In this document: positions 8,397 through 16,743 of the stretch, one piece after another
Layout: every line of letters starts with the position of its first letter
How positions within the stretch are numbered: position 1 is the first letter of the stretch
Source: an uncultured Caldimonas sp.
GTDB taxonomy: Bacteria; Pseudomonadota; Gammaproteobacteria; Burkholderiales; Burkholderiaceae
Assembly (NCBI RefSeq): GCF_946480305.1
Contig: NZ_CAMLJQ010000026.1
Coordinates: 1-54,075, forward strand
Direction: 5' to 3'
DNA: 54,075 nucleotides
The notes under the pieces: model-generated
What the model saw: only the letters and a program-made list of their open reading frames with translations
Databases searched by the model: none
Told to the model about the DNA's origin: nothing
Position numbers and translations under genes: made by a program

Positions 8397-8858
8397 ATGG
8401 AAGCTTCGTTGACGGCGGGCGCCGTGTGCAGCCGCAAGGTCGAGACCACGTTTCGGCAGGTGGTGGTGAGCGAGGCTGCGCGGCAGATGCGCGATCGCCA
8501 TGTCGGCTGCCTCGTGGTCGTCGAGGAATCGGAGGCCGGCCTTGTACCCATCGGCCTGCTGACCGACCGCGACATCGTGACCGGCATCGTCGCGAAGGAG
8601 GTCGACCCCGGCCTGCTGCGCGTGGGCGACGTCGTGTCCGACACGCTGTTCACGGTGCGCGAGGAAGACTCGGTGCTCGACGTGCTGGGCGCCATGCGCC
8701 GCCGCGGCGTGCGCCGCCTGCCGGTGACCACGCCGCGCGGGACGCTGGTGGGCATCGTCACGCTGGACGACGTGCTCGGCGTGGTGGCCGACGAGCTGGC
8801 GCAGATGGTGCAGGCCATGCGGCATGGCCGGGAGCAGGAAGTGGCCCGACGCGCGTGA
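8397..8858 (+). CDS. tandem CBS-domain protein
   Basis: 153 aa made of two CBS motifs (about 8-70 and 75-135), with GLLTDRDIVTGIVA and GIVTLDDVLGVVADEL signatures. CBS pairs bind adenine nucleotides and report energy state. Free-standing CBS proteins such as Hrp1 belong to hypoxic regulons. ATG at 8397 follows AAGGAGA. Its TGA overlaps the GTG of the next small gene. A second CBS protein is at 36255. Confidence 0.9.
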   Translation: MEASLTAGAVCSRKVETTFRQVVVSEAARQMRDRHVGCLVVVEESEAGLVPIGLLTDRDIVTGIVAKEVDPGLLRVGDVVSDTLFTVREEDSVLDVLGAMRRRGVRRLPVTTPRGTLVGIVTLDDVLGVVADELAQMVQAMRHGREQEVARRA

Positions 8859-9085
8859 CCGGAGCCCAGCCCCACCACCCAGGCGCGCACGGCGGCACGC
8901 GCCGCCGCGAGACGGACGCCGACCCGTTCGACGAGGTGCCGCGCAGCGATGCGGGGGCCGACGAGGCCGTGCTCGCGCGGTTTCTGGAGGTGTCGCGACG
9001 CTACCTTCTCGAAGCGCACCTCGGCCATGACGAAAGAGGGCGCGTGCGCGTGGTGTTTCCCGACGCCCCTCCACCGTCAGCTTGA
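8855..9085 (+). CDS. small hypothetical protein
   Basis: 76 aa, GTG start overlapping the CBS stop (GTGA). The N-terminal half is polar and low-complexity (HHPGAHGGTRRRETD). The C-terminal half predicts one amphipathic helix (ADEAVLARFLEVSRRYLLEAHL). I do not recognise a family. Translational coupling supports that it is real. It ends 17 nt from the convergent acyl-CoA ligase gene. Confidence 0.55.
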   Translation: MTGAQPHHPGAHGGTRRRETDADPFDEVPRSDAGADEAVLARFLEVSRRYLLEAHLGHDERGRVRVVFPDAPPPSA

Positions 9086-9102
9086 GGCCGGCGAGACGCT
9101 GC

Positions 9103-10800
9103 TCACGCCGCATGCGCGGGCATGTTCTCGAGCGCCTGCGCCTTGAGCTGCCGCCGCAAGACCTTGCCGATCGGCGTCTTGGGCAGATCGTCGCAGAACA
9201 CGATGCGCCGGGGTTGCTTGTAGGCGGCCAGATGCGATGCGCAGTGCTCGCGCAGCTGTTCTTCGGTCAGCGCGGGGTCGCGCCGCACCACGAACAGCCA
9301 GACCGCTTCGCCGGTGCGATCGTCCGGCATGCCGACCGCGCCCACGTCCTTCACGCCCGGGTGCATGGCCACGGTGTCTTCGATCTCGGTGGGGAAGGCC
9401 TTGAAGCCGGAGACGACCACCACGTCCTTCGCGCGGTCGACGAATTCGACAAAGCCTGTCTCGTGCAGCCGGCCGATGTCGCCGGTGCGCAGCCAGCCGT
9501 CGGACGTCATCACGCGGTCGGTTTCTTCGGGTGCCTGCCAGTAGCCCTGCATCACCTGCGGCCCGCGCACGCAGATCTCGCCCGCGCTGCCCACGGGCAA
9601 CGGCTGGCCGGTCTCGTCGAGGATCGCCACGTCGGTGGACGGCACCGGCAGCCCCAGCATGCCGCTGAACGGGCGGCCCAGCGGGTTGGCGCAGACGATG
9701 GGCGAAGTCTCGGTGAGGCCGTAGCCCTCGATGATGGGCACCCCCACGGCCTGCTGCCAGCGCTCGGCCACCACACGCTGTACCGCCATGCCGCCGGCCA
9801 CCGCCACCTTCAGGGCGCCGCGGTTGGCCTCGCACACCTGATCGAAGCCCGGCGCATCGAGCAGCGCGCGGAACAGCGTGTTGACGCCGGTGATGACCGA
9901 GAAGCGCGTCTTCTTCAACGTGGCGACGAAGTGCTTCAGGTCGCGCGGGTCCGGGATCAGCACGTTGTGGCCGCCGAGCTTCACGAACGTCAGCAGGTTG
10001 GCCGTGAGCGCGAACACGTGGTACAGCGGCAGGGCCGTGATCACGGTTTCCTTGCCCGGCTCCAGCACGCCGGCGATCCAGGCGGTGGTCTGCTCCACGT
10101 TCGCCACCAGGTTGCCGTGCGACAGCACCGCGCCCTTCGGGCGGCCGGTGGTGCCGCCCGTGTACTGCAGAAAGGCAGTGTCGGCCAGGCCCAGGCCGGT
10201 CGGCTCGAGCCGGTGCCGGCTGCCTTGCTCCAGTGCATCGGGCAGGGGCACCGCTTGCGGAATGGACCACGGCTTGATCAGGCCCTTCACATGGCGCACG
10301 ACGAAGTCCACCGCCCATCGCTTCGCGATGGGGAACAGATCGCCGAGCTGGCTGACCACCACGTGGCGCACGTCGGTGGCGGGCAGTGCATCGGCCAGCG
10401 TGTGGGCAAAGTTCTCGAGCACCACGATGGCCAGCGCACCCGAGTTCTTCAACTGGAAGGCCAGCTCGCGATCGGTGTACATCGGGTTGACGTTCACCAC
10501 CGTGAGGCCGGCGCGCAGCGCGCCGAACACCACCACGGCCGACTGCAGCGTATTGGGCAGCATCACCGCGATGCGGTCGCCCTTGTTCAGGCGCAGCACC
10601 CGTTGGAGGTAGGCGGCAAAGTGGCGCGACAGTTCATCGAACTCGCCGTAGGTGAGCGTCACGCCCATGCTGGTGAAGGCGGGTCGGTCGCGAAAGCGCA
10701 GGCAGGACTCTTCGGCCATGGCCGCGAGTGACTCGTAGGCCTTGGGGTTGATGTCCGCCGGCACGCCGGGGGGGTAGGCATCGAGCCAGATCTTCGCCAT
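9103..10800 (-). CDS. long-chain fatty-acid-CoA ligase (FadD-like)
   Basis: 565 aa AMP-forming ligase. ATP-binding motif YTGGTTGRPKG at 213-223, the GYGLTETSP motif near 345, DGWLRTGDIG, and the C-terminal catalytic lysine region KTPIGKVLRRQL. It converts fatty acids to acyl-CoA, which could supply the WS/DGAT at 17829 or beta-oxidation. Length and motifs match FadD. A minus-strand FNR-like site (10855) with CAACAT at -10 distance precedes it, and the gene is divergent from the DHH gene. Confidence 0.93.
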   Translation of the reverse strand: MAKIWLDAYPPGVPADINPKAYESLAAMAEESCLRFRDRPAFTSMGVTLTYGEFDELSRHFAAYLQRVLRLNKGDRIAVMLPNTLQSAVVVFGALRAGLTVVNVNPMYTDRELAFQLKNSGALAIVVLENFAHTLADALPATDVRHVVVSQLGDLFPIAKRWAVDFVVRHVKGLIKPWSIPQAVPLPDALEQGSRHRLEPTGLGLADTAFLQYTGGTTGRPKGAVLSHGNLVANVEQTTAWIAGVLEPGKETVITALPLYHVFALTANLLTFVKLGGHNVLIPDPRDLKHFVATLKKTRFSVITGVNTLFRALLDAPGFDQVCEANRGALKVAVAGGMAVQRVVAERWQQAVGVPIIEGYGLTETSPIVCANPLGRPFSGMLGLPVPSTDVAILDETGQPLPVGSAGEICVRGPQVMQGYWQAPEETDRVMTSDGWLRTGDIGRLHETGFVEFVDRAKDVVVVSGFKAFPTEIEDTVAMHPGVKDVGAVGMPDDRTGEAVWLFVVRRDPALTEEQLREHCASHLAAYKQPRRIVFCDDLPKTPIGKVLRRQLKAQALENMPAHAA

Positions 10801-10854
10801 GCTTGTCTCCTTGCGGCACTTCGTCCATGTTGAACGCCGGCCCGCGCCTCGGGT

Positions 10855-10868
10855 TTGACAAAGAGCAC
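10855..10868 (-). promoter_or_regulatory. weak FNR-like box upstream of the acyl-CoA ligase gene
   Basis: On the minus strand it reads GTGCT-CTTT-GTCAA: one good half-site (GTCAA) and one poor one. CAACAT (plus-strand 10827-10832) stands 22 nt from it, as at the other sites. The plus strand also reads TTGACA here, which could instead be a -35 for the DHH gene. Confidence 0.4.
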
Positions 10869-10885
10869 GAGAGGAACACACACCC

Positions 10886-11860
10886 ATGCCACGACGCTTC
10901 GATGTCTGCAACGGCGATGCCGACGGCCTGTGCGCGGTGCTGCAATGGCGCCTGGCACACCCGCAGCCGGCCACGCTGGTCACCGGGCTCAAGCGGGAGA
11001 TCGAGTTGCTCGAGCGCGTCGATGCCGGTGCCGGCGACGAGGTGCTGGTGTGCGACGTATCGATGCAGCGCAATGCTGCAGCCTTGCAGCGGCTGTTGCA
11101 GCGTGGCGCCCTGGTGCGCTACTTCGACCACCACGCCACCGGCCCCATTCCGGCGCACCCGGGTTTGCAGGCTGTGGTGGACACCTCGCCCTCGCTGTGC
11201 ACCAGCCTGCTGATGGACCGCCACCTCGGCGGACGCCACCGGCGCTGGGCGCTGGTCGGCGCCTACGGCGACAACCTGCGGGCGGTGGCGCAGGCGCTCG
11301 CGGATGCGATGGGCCTCACGTCCGAACAGAACGCAAGGCTGCGCACGCTGGGCGAAGCCATCAACTACAACGCCTATGGCGAATGCGAGGCCGATGTACA
11401 CATCGCCCCGGCACGCCTGTATGCGTTCCTTGCCCGCCACGTCGACCCGCTGCAGGCCTGGGAACACGAGCCCGTGTGCCGCGAACTCGACGTGCGCCGC
11501 CAGGCCGACCTGGAGCTGGCGCGGGCTCTGGCGCCGCACTGGCAGGGTCGGGCAGGGCGCGTGTACCTGCTGCCCGACGCCGCCTGGGCACGGCGCGTGA
11601 GCGGCTGCCTCGCCAACGAACTGGCGAGCGAGCGGCCGGAGCTGGCCCATGCCGTCGCCACGCCGCGGCCTGCGGGCGGGTTGCGGGTCAGCGTACGTGC
11701 GCCGGTGGCGTCGCCGTTCGGCGCGCAACAGTTGTGCAGCCGCTTCGGAGGGTCGGGCCGGGCAGGGGCGGGAGGCATCGATGCGCTGCCGCTGCAGGTA
11801 CTCGAACGGTTCGTCGCCGAATTCAGCGCCGCGCGGTGGCGGCCCGACGGCGTCGATTGA
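10886..11860 (+). CDS. DHH-family phosphoesterase
   Basis: 324 aa. The N-terminal DHH domain has NGDADGL (D11, D13), VCDVSM (D57) and the signature DHH (81-83). The C-terminal DHHA1-like part ends with the GGSGRAGAGGI loop (compare GGHGxAAGG). Relatives hydrolyse phosphodiester or pyrophosphate bonds in short oligonucleotides, cyclic dinucleotides or polyphosphate-type substrates; the substrate here cannot be told. Compared with RecJ it is short and lacks an OB domain, so a nanoRNase- or second-messenger-degrading type fits better. Divergent from the acyl-CoA ligase. The stop codon overlaps the next FNR-like box. Confidence 0.85.
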   Translation: MPRRFDVCNGDADGLCAVLQWRLAHPQPATLVTGLKREIELLERVDAGAGDEVLVCDVSMQRNAAALQRLLQRGALVRYFDHHATGPIPAHPGLQAVVDTSPSLCTSLLMDRHLGGRHRRWALVGAYGDNLRAVAQALADAMGLTSEQNARLRTLGEAINYNAYGECEADVHIAPARLYAFLARHVDPLQAWEHEPVCRELDVRRQADLELARALAPHWQGRAGRVYLLPDAAWARRVSGCLANELASERPELAHAVATPRPAGGLRVSVRAPVASPFGAQQLCSRFGGSGRAGAGGIDALPLQVLERFVAEFSAARWRPDGVD

Positions 11861-11870
11861 CATTTCGCAG
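11857..11870 (+). promoter_or_regulatory. FNR-like box TTGAC-ATTT-CGCAG
   Basis: CATTCT lies 22 nt downstream (11893-11898). The box is 60 bp upstream of the flavodoxin-like gene at 11930 and shares bases with the stop codon of the DHH gene. Confidence 0.5.
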
Positions 11871-11929
11871 AGCGCCCGCCGCGGCGCGGGACCATTCTGT
11901 GGGCGCACTCTTGCAGAGGAACCACGCCC

Positions 11930-12457
11930 ATGAACGAGCTGCTCGTCGTCTACTACTCGCGCACCGGCACCGCCCGCCAGGTGGCCCAGCAACTGGCCCG
12001 CATGGCGCAGGGTCACATCGGCGAGGTTGTCGATCCGGTGCCGCGCATCGGCTTCTGGGGTGACCTGCGCTGCGTGTTCGATTCGCTGCTGCGCCGCACG
12101 CCCCGCATGCGCTATTCGGGGCCGATCCCCTCGCGCTATCGCAGCGTGGTGCTGGTCGCGCCCGTATGGATGCGGCACCTCGCGGCGCCGATGAGGTCGT
12201 TCGTGCTCAACGGGCCGCAACTGCCGCGGCGAGTGGGCGTGGTGTGCGTGATGGCGCGCGAAGGCGCCTTCCAGGCGGTGCAGGAAGTCGCCGACGCGAC
12301 GCGGAGCACGCCGGTCGCGACGCTGGTGCTGCAGCAGCAGAAGGTGCTCGACGGCTCGGCCGGCGCCGAGATGGAGCGCTTCCTCGAGGACTTCTCGGTC
12401 GCCGGGCGCGCCACCCGGCCGATGCGGCCGGTCGAGCTGTCGCCGCGGGCGTCGTGA
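11930..12457 (+). CDS. flavodoxin-like protein (paralogue 1)
   Basis: 175 aa. The FMN phosphate-binding loop appears at the start (VVYYSRTGTARQVA), and APVWMRHLAAPMRSFV forms the second flavin loop. It probably binds FMN and transfers electrons, or reduces a quinone or other small acceptor. It is clearly homologous to the protein at 14215 (SYSYTGTSRRLAQ, APVWVSHLASPMRSFV), so the pair arose by duplication. No partner is fixed by context. It is a single-gene unit with its own FNR-like box. Confidence 0.82.
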   Translation: MNELLVVYYSRTGTARQVAQQLARMAQGHIGEVVDPVPRIGFWGDLRCVFDSLLRRTPRMRYSGPIPSRYRSVVLVAPVWMRHLAAPMRSFVLNGPQLPRRVGVVCVMAREGAFQAVQEVADATRSTPVATLVLQQQKVLDGSAGAEMERFLEDFSVAGRATRPMRPVELSPRAS

Positions 12458-12508
12458 CGCGGCAGGCTGCTTGCGACGAAGAAGCGGGCCCGCGCGGCAA
12501 CGCCGGCG

Positions 12509-12976
12509 TCAGCCGCGCGCTTCGGGTGGCCGTTCGGCCCGCAGCGCCCGGTCGAGCCGCTGTTCGAGTTCCGTCAGCCCATACGAGGTGAGGTCGAGCT
12601 CGATCGCGTGTTCGAGCGCACGCCGCGCGGCGTTGCCGAGCACGCCCTTGAGCTCGCCGAGGAACGGGCACGAGGCGACCAGCACCACCGAGCCGTAGCG
12701 CTCCCCGGCCATGACTTCTTCGAGCTGCTCCGACAGGCGATGCGCGAACTGCAGGTGCCGCTTGCGCCGCGGGTCCACCCGCGGCTCGAAGGCAACGCCA
12801 CCGGGGCGGGCGTCGCTGCTGCCGTGGCCCGGTCGGTCTGCGGCCAACTCGCTGCCCTTGCCGCGCCCTGGTGCGTCGTCGAACCAGGCGAGCGGCAGGA
12901 GCGGATCGTGGTCGGAGGCGCGGCTGAACAGCCGCGCCTCGGTGGCGTTGGCGATGAGGAAGAGTTTGGACTTCAT
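12509..12976 (-). CDS. host-attachment-like protein (PF10116 / baeRF-like), copy 1
   Basis: 155 aa. The N-terminus FLIANATEARLFSRASDHDP, a charged middle region rich in D, R and H, then HLQFAHRLSEQLEEV and VVLVASCPFLGELKGVLG fit the family named 'protein required for attachment to host cells' (PF10116). As I recall, that family has been grouped with bacterial/archaeal eRF1-like proteins, which would point to a ribosome-linked role; this is inference. It is last in a minus-strand run after the USP gene, separated by the PolX remnant. A paralogue is at 48740. Confidence 0.72.
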   Translation of the reverse strand: MKSKLFLIANATEARLFSRASDHDPLLPLAWFDDAPGRGKGSELAADRPGHGSSDARPGGVAFEPRVDPRRKRHLQFAHRLSEQLEEVMAGERYGSVVLVASCPFLGELKGVLGNAARRALEHAIELDLTSYGLTELEQRLDRALRAERPPEARG

Positions 12977-13016
12977 GTCGATGCCTGTGCAGTGGATGGA
13001 AAGGGTTCCGGCGCCT

Positions 13017-13337
13017 TCATGCGGTGGCCGCCGGGTGTCGCGGCGCCAAGGTCGGCGGCCCATCGCTGCGTTCAGCAGCGGGCGCAACCCGCCGAGCGGC
13101 CGCGTGTTGAGCACGTCGCGCGCCTCGAGCCAGCCGCGCGGGGTGCGCATCGAGTTCGGGCAGGGCGTCCCGGTCTTCACCCCGGTCGACCATGGTTCCC
13201 ACGCTGCGGCCCAGCTCGCTCAGCGTGCGGGCGGCATTGCGGTAGGCCCGGATGCGGAAGGCGTTCGCTCCCTCCACCTCGAGCAGGTCCGCGATCTCGT
13301 CGAAGACGGCGGCAATGTCGGCGTTGACGATGGGCAT
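13017..13337 (-). pseudogene. truncated N-terminal remnant of a family-X DNA polymerase (PolX)
   Basis: The first ~60 residues read like the start of bacterial Pol[20 protein letters not shown], then [16 protein letters not shown], then a GED-LP motif where the helix-hairpin-helix should begin. After about residue 62 the similarity dissolves into low-complexity Arg/Ala sequence, and no palm domain or PHP domain follows. I call it a broken or truncated gene. It sits between the USP and PF10116 genes on the same strand with gaps of 31 and 40 nt, so the fragment may still be transcribed and translated. Confidence 0.65.
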
Positions 13338-13368
13338 GGCCGCTCCTGGCGGATCGCCTCCCGGCCTC

Positions 13369-14205
13369 TCAGTGCGACAGCAGCACCGGCAGCGTCATCG
13401 AGCGCAGGATGGTGCGCGACGCTCCCCCGAGCACCAGTTCGCGTGCACGGCTGTGCCCGTAGCAGCCCATCACCAGCAGATCGGCGGACACGTCGGCGGC
13501 CATCGACAGGATGGCCTCGCCGATCTCCTCGGGGGGTTTGCCGGGAGCATGGTGCTGGGCCTCGACCCCGTGGCGACGCAGGAAGGTGACGATGGATGCG
13601 GTGGCGTTGCGCTGATGGGAGGTTTCCTCCCAGTTGACGACGTGCACGTGGCGGGCGGTGCGCAGCAGCGGCAGCGCCGAACTCACCGCGCGGGCGGCCT
13701 GCGGGGTTTCCTTCCAGGCGATCAGCACCGTGCCGGGCAACGCCGGCACTGCACCGGCGTAAGGCAGCACCAGCACCGGGCGACCGCACGAGAGCACCGT
13801 GATCTCGACGAAGTCGGGCGGGACGCCGTTGTACGGCTGCGACGGCTCCCGCTGGCCGGCCACGACCAGATCGGCATAGAGCGCGCGGCGAGCGAACTCG
13901 CGCAGCATCGGTTCGTCGCCGGTCTCGGCCCAGTCGACGGGTGCGCCCGGCACGGTCTGTTCGTGCTTGACCATCGCGAGGGCGGTCGCGCGGCGTTCAT
14001 CTTCCAGGCCCTGAAGGATGACCGCGGCCTCGCCGCCGCCCGCAAAGTCGAGCGGCACTTCCATGTAGGCGGGCGTGACGGCGTACAGCGCCGTGAGCGC
14101 GGCGTCGTGTTGCTGCGCCAGCTGCCGGGCGAGCTTCAGGCGGGCCGGGCAGCCGGGCGTGGCGTCGACATGCACGAGGATGGAGCGGATGGGGTTGATG
14201 TTCAT
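13369..14205 (-). CDS. tandem universal stress protein (UspA-like, two domains)
   Basis: 278 aa with two Usp folds (about 1-145 and 155-278). The first begins [13 protein letters not shown], the second [16 protein letters not shown]. The C-terminal domain keeps the ATP-binding pattern G-x2-G-x9-G-x-S in [18 protein letters not shown]. Tandem Usp proteins accumulate in hypoxia and stasis in many bacteria. It lies 9 nt after the flavodoxin gene stop. GTG at 14214 is an alternative start directly abutting that stop; ATG 14205 is preferred because it opens the conserved strand. Confidence 0.93.
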   Translation of the reverse strand: MNINPIRSILVHVDATPGCPARLKLARQLAQQHDAALTALYAVTPAYMEVPLDFAGGGEAAVILQGLEDERRATALAMVKHEQTVPGAPVDWAETGDEPMLREFARRALYADLVVAGQREPSQPYNGVPPDFVEITVLSCGRPVLVLPYAGAVPALPGTVLIAWKETPQAARAVSSALPLLRTARHVHVVNWEETSHQRNATASIVTFLRRHGVEAQHHAPGKPPEEIGEAILSMAADVSADLLVMGCYGHSRARELVLGGASRTILRSMTLPVLLSH

Positions 14206-14214
14206 GGCGTTCAC

Positions 14215-14742
14215 TCAGGCGGTCTGCGGTGCCAGCGGTGTGGCCCGGGCGGCCTGTGCGCGGTCTTCTGCGGCCAGCAGGTCGGAAGCGAAGGATTCGA
14301 GGCGCTTGGCGCAGCTCGCGGTGCCCACCTCGTGCGACATGAAGGACGCCGAAAGCACCGGCTCGCGCCCGAGCAGGCGTGCCACCTGCGCGGCCACCTG
14401 CGGCCGGCCCTCGCCGCCCTGCGTGGAGATGACCGCCACGTCGTGCAGCGAGTCGCGCTGCCAGGCGACGAAGCTGCGCATCGGGCTGGCCAGGTGCGAC
14501 ACCCAGACGGGCGCCACGAGCACGACGGCGTCGAAGTCCGTCAGCGGTGGTCCGTCGTAGCGCACCCTGGGGCGCCGTTGCAGCAGCGAGTCCAGCACGC
14601 ACCGCCAGGTGCCGGAGCCCCCCTGGCGTGGCCGGATCTCGAACACTTCGCCGAGCGGCCATCCTCTGAGATAGGCCAGCATCTGGGCCAGGCGCCGCGA
14701 CGTGCCGGTGTATGAGTAGCTGACGACCAGAACCTTGCTCAT
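14215..14742 (-). CDS. flavodoxin-like protein (paralogue 2)
   Basis: 175 aa. FMN-binding loop VSYSYTGTSRRLAQ at the N-terminus, with the same APVWVSHLASPMRSFV loop as paralogue 1 at 11930. First gene of a minus-strand run with USP, PolX remnant and PF10116-like protein, preceded by an FNR-like site with an excellent -10 (TAAAGT). Probable redox carrier or quinone/flavin oxidoreductase; no catalytic partner can be named. Confidence 0.82.
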   Translation of the reverse strand: MSKVLVVSYSYTGTSRRLAQMLAYLRGWPLGEVFEIRPRQGGSGTWRCVLDSLLQRRPRVRYDGPPLTDFDAVVLVAPVWVSHLASPMRSFVAWQRDSLHDVAVISTQGGEGRPQVAAQVARLLGREPVLSASFMSHEVGTASCAKRLESFASDLLAAEDRAQAARATPLAPQTA

Positions 14743-14809
14743 CTGTGCCTCCGGTGATGCCGCAACCGCGGCCCGATGAAAGACTTTAGGAGCCGATGCC
14801 TGGCACGGA

Positions 14810-14823
14810 TTGCGCGCGCTCAA
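14810..14823 (-). promoter_or_regulatory. FNR-like box TTGAG-CGCG-CGCAA (minus strand)
   Basis: Its -10-like TAAAGT (plus-strand 14783-14788) is exactly 21 nt from the box. It drives the run flavodoxin, USP, PolX remnant, PF10116-like. The 290-bp gap around it (14743-15034) holds no gene I can support. Confidence 0.6.
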
Positions 14824-15034
14824 GTCAGGCCGAGGTTCTTGAACTGGCACGGACCCTGAGAGACTCCCGCAGGAAACGATCTCCGTGCACACGCCAACCC
14901 CCCCGCGCGTGCGCAAGGCGGGGCACCAGACAAACGCAGGAAGCGCCGCGGGCGGCGAGTCGCGCAGCCTCAATTCCCGGCTGGAGCGAGACAGCGGACC
15001 GCAGGGGCGTCTGGCGCGGGCACCACCGCTCGGG

Positions 15035-15733
15035 TCATTGGATTCGAGTAGGCGCGGTGAGCGCGTCCTTCGGGTCGACCAGCCCGTGGCGGACGCTGTA
15101 CAGCACCAGGCCTGCAACGTCCCGTATGTTGAGCCGATCCATGATGCGAGCCCGGTGGACCGTGACGGTCTTCGCGCTCAGGCCAAGCGTGTAGCCGATC
15201 TCCTTGTTGGCATAGCCAATCGCGATCAGCTTGAGGATCTGCAACTGGCGTTCGGTCAAGGCGGCTGCGGCCGGTCGTTCGCGCGAGTCGGCCAGCCGTT
15301 TGGTGACGGCGGGGCTGAAATACGACTGGCCTTTGACCACGCTGCGCAGCGCGAGCTCCAGTTCGTGCAGGGCGCTGCTCTTCAAGACGTAGCCGTCCAC
15401 GCCCAACTCGATCGCCGCTCGGATGGATTCGAGCGAGTCCTGCACCGTCAGCACGATCAACCGCGGCCGAGAGGGGCGCTTGCCGAGCTCAGCGATCGCA
15501 CTCAGGCCATCCATCTCGGGCATCACGAGGTCGGTCACGATGACGTCGAATTCGCCGTGGTCCACTGCGGCGAGCAGTTCGGCGCCGTTCGCTGCCTCTT
15601 GCACCACCCGCACCGTCGGGATGGTTTCCAGCAGCAGCCTCAACGCCGAGCGAACGAGCGTGTGGTCGTCAACAAGAAGTACGCGGGTCTCCGGGAGGGT
15701 ATCGGTTGGGTGGCTCTGCGGTCGGTCGCTCAT
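15035..15733 (-). CDS. NarL/FixJ-family response regulator (orphan)
   Basis: 232 aa. Receiver: VLLVDDH near 19-24, phospho-acceptor D68 (VIVTDLVMPEMDG), lysine in GYVLKSSAL. LuxR-type helix-turn-helix: LTERQLQILKLIAIGYANKEIG and LSAKTVTVHRARIMDRLNI. No full kinase is next to it; the only neighbour is the divergent HATPase protein at 16036. The ATG at 15733 is chosen; in-frame GTG codons at 15766 and 15772 would add a polar tail. A 15-bp palindrome lies in the shared intergenic region. Confidence 0.92.
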   Translation of the reverse strand: MSDRPQSHPTDTLPETRVLLVDDHTLVRSALRLLLETIPTVRVVQEAANGAELLAAVDHGEFDVIVTDLVMPEMDGLSAIAELGKRPSRPRLIVLTVQDSLESIRAAIELGVDGYVLKSSALHELELALRSVVKGQSYFSPAVTKRLADSRERPAAAALTERQLQILKLIAIGYANKEIGYTLGLSAKTVTVHRARIMDRLNIRDVAGLVLYSVRHGLVDPKDALTAPTRIQ

Positions 15734-15845
15734 CTCGCCTGTGAGGGCTGTAGTTTCTCTAGGCACGGCCACGGAATCGGCGCGTAGTGGCAGAAATGCT
15801 AGTAGCGCCCGTTCGATTCGAGATGCGCAAATGGCGCGCCCGGAC

Positions 15846-15860
15846 TAGGCAAAGTGCCTA
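15846..15860. promoter_or_regulatory. perfect palindrome TAGGCA-AAG-TGCCTA
   Basis: A 6-bp-armed inverted repeat in the 300-bp gap between the divergent NarL regulator and the HATPase gene. A second TAGGCA occurs at 15760. It could be an operator for the neighbouring regulator; no protein is known to bind it. The rest of 15734-16035 shows no gene. Confidence 0.4.
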
Positions 15861-16035
15861 AGCATTGCAGGCAATGGAGTGGGGGTGTAGGCCGTTTGCT
15901 TAAGGCGTTTCCGGGATATTCCTGTCTCGGTGGGGGCGCCGCTCGGCCACCATAGCTGTTTGGCGGTGCAGCACCGGAGCGCCGGCAGACGAGCTTGGTG
16001 CGGGCCGGCCGCCGTCGAGGGGGAGTTGTTCAACA

Positions 16036-16740
16036 ATGGATTCCGACAGGTGCCGCGATCTGGCGGCTCACACTGCTGCCGCTATCGATCACGTCCTTTC
16101 CGAGGTCAGGCGGCACCTTGAGCGTGCAGCGGCTGGGGGCGAGATGAGCGTCGCAACGCTGCAAAAGCGCATCGATGGCGCGCTGCAAAGCCTGAGCCGC
16201 GCCCAGAAGCTGGTGACCGACCTGCAGTGCTATTCGGCCCGGAGTCCCCGATTCCACTGCGAGGCCGTGCCCGCGCAAATGGTGATGACCGTCGCGGAGG
16301 ACCTGCGCTCGGTGCTGGACCCAGGCATCCAGGTCATGGCCGCCGTATCCCGCGATTGCGTACCGATCCGCGCCAACGCCGATGCGCTGAAGGAGGTCTT
16401 GCTTGCCCTGGCGAGCAACGCCCGCGACGCGATGCCCGATGGCGGACTGCTGGGCCTGTCGGCGCGCCCGTGCATGGCACCGGATGGCGCCACCGGGGTG
16501 GAAATCTGCGTTGTCGACAGCGGCATGGGTATGGGAGACGACGGTATAGCCCGCGCACGCGAACCGTTCTACTCGTCGCGTTCCGACGCGCCGCTTCGCG
16601 GCATGGGGCTGGCTGCCGTCGATGGCCTCGTGCGCCAGTTCGGCGGCGAGCTGAGCCTCAGGAGCTTTCCCGGCGTCGGCACCACCGTGAAGATCCGGTT
16701 GCAGGCGTGGCAGCCCGCCGACGACGGCCCCGCGGCCTGA
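16036..16740 (+). CDS. HATPase-domain protein, kinase-like without a clear phospho-acceptor helix
   Basis: 234 aa. The C-terminal half is a GHKL ATPase domain: N-box LLALASNARDAMPDGG, G1-box VVDSGMGMGDDG, G2-box RGMGLAAVDGLV, ending GVGTTVKIRL. The N-terminal ~85 residues are helical (HLERAAAGGEMSVATLQ and following) but show no obvious H-box. It lacks membrane segments and any sensor. It could be a soluble kinase, or a phosphatase/ATPase acting on the divergently encoded NarL regulator; that link rests on position only. Confidence 0.78.
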   Translation: MDSDRCRDLAAHTAAAIDHVLSEVRRHLERAAAGGEMSVATLQKRIDGALQSLSRAQKLVTDLQCYSARSPRFHCEAVPAQMVMTVAEDLRSVLDPGIQVMAAVSRDCVPIRANADALKEVLLALASNARDAMPDGGLLGLSARPCMAPDGATGVEICVVDSGMGMGDDGIARAREPFYSSRSDAPLRGMGLAAVDGLVRQFGGELSLRSFPGVGTTVKIRLQAWQPADDGPAA

Positions 16741-16743
16741 TCG

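Noticed and set aside
10855..10872. TTGACA as a sigma-70 -35 for the DHH gene
   Set aside because: No convincing -10 occurs 16-18 nt downstream before the ATG. The sequence fits better as the half-site of a minus-strand FNR-like box for the acyl-CoA ligase.
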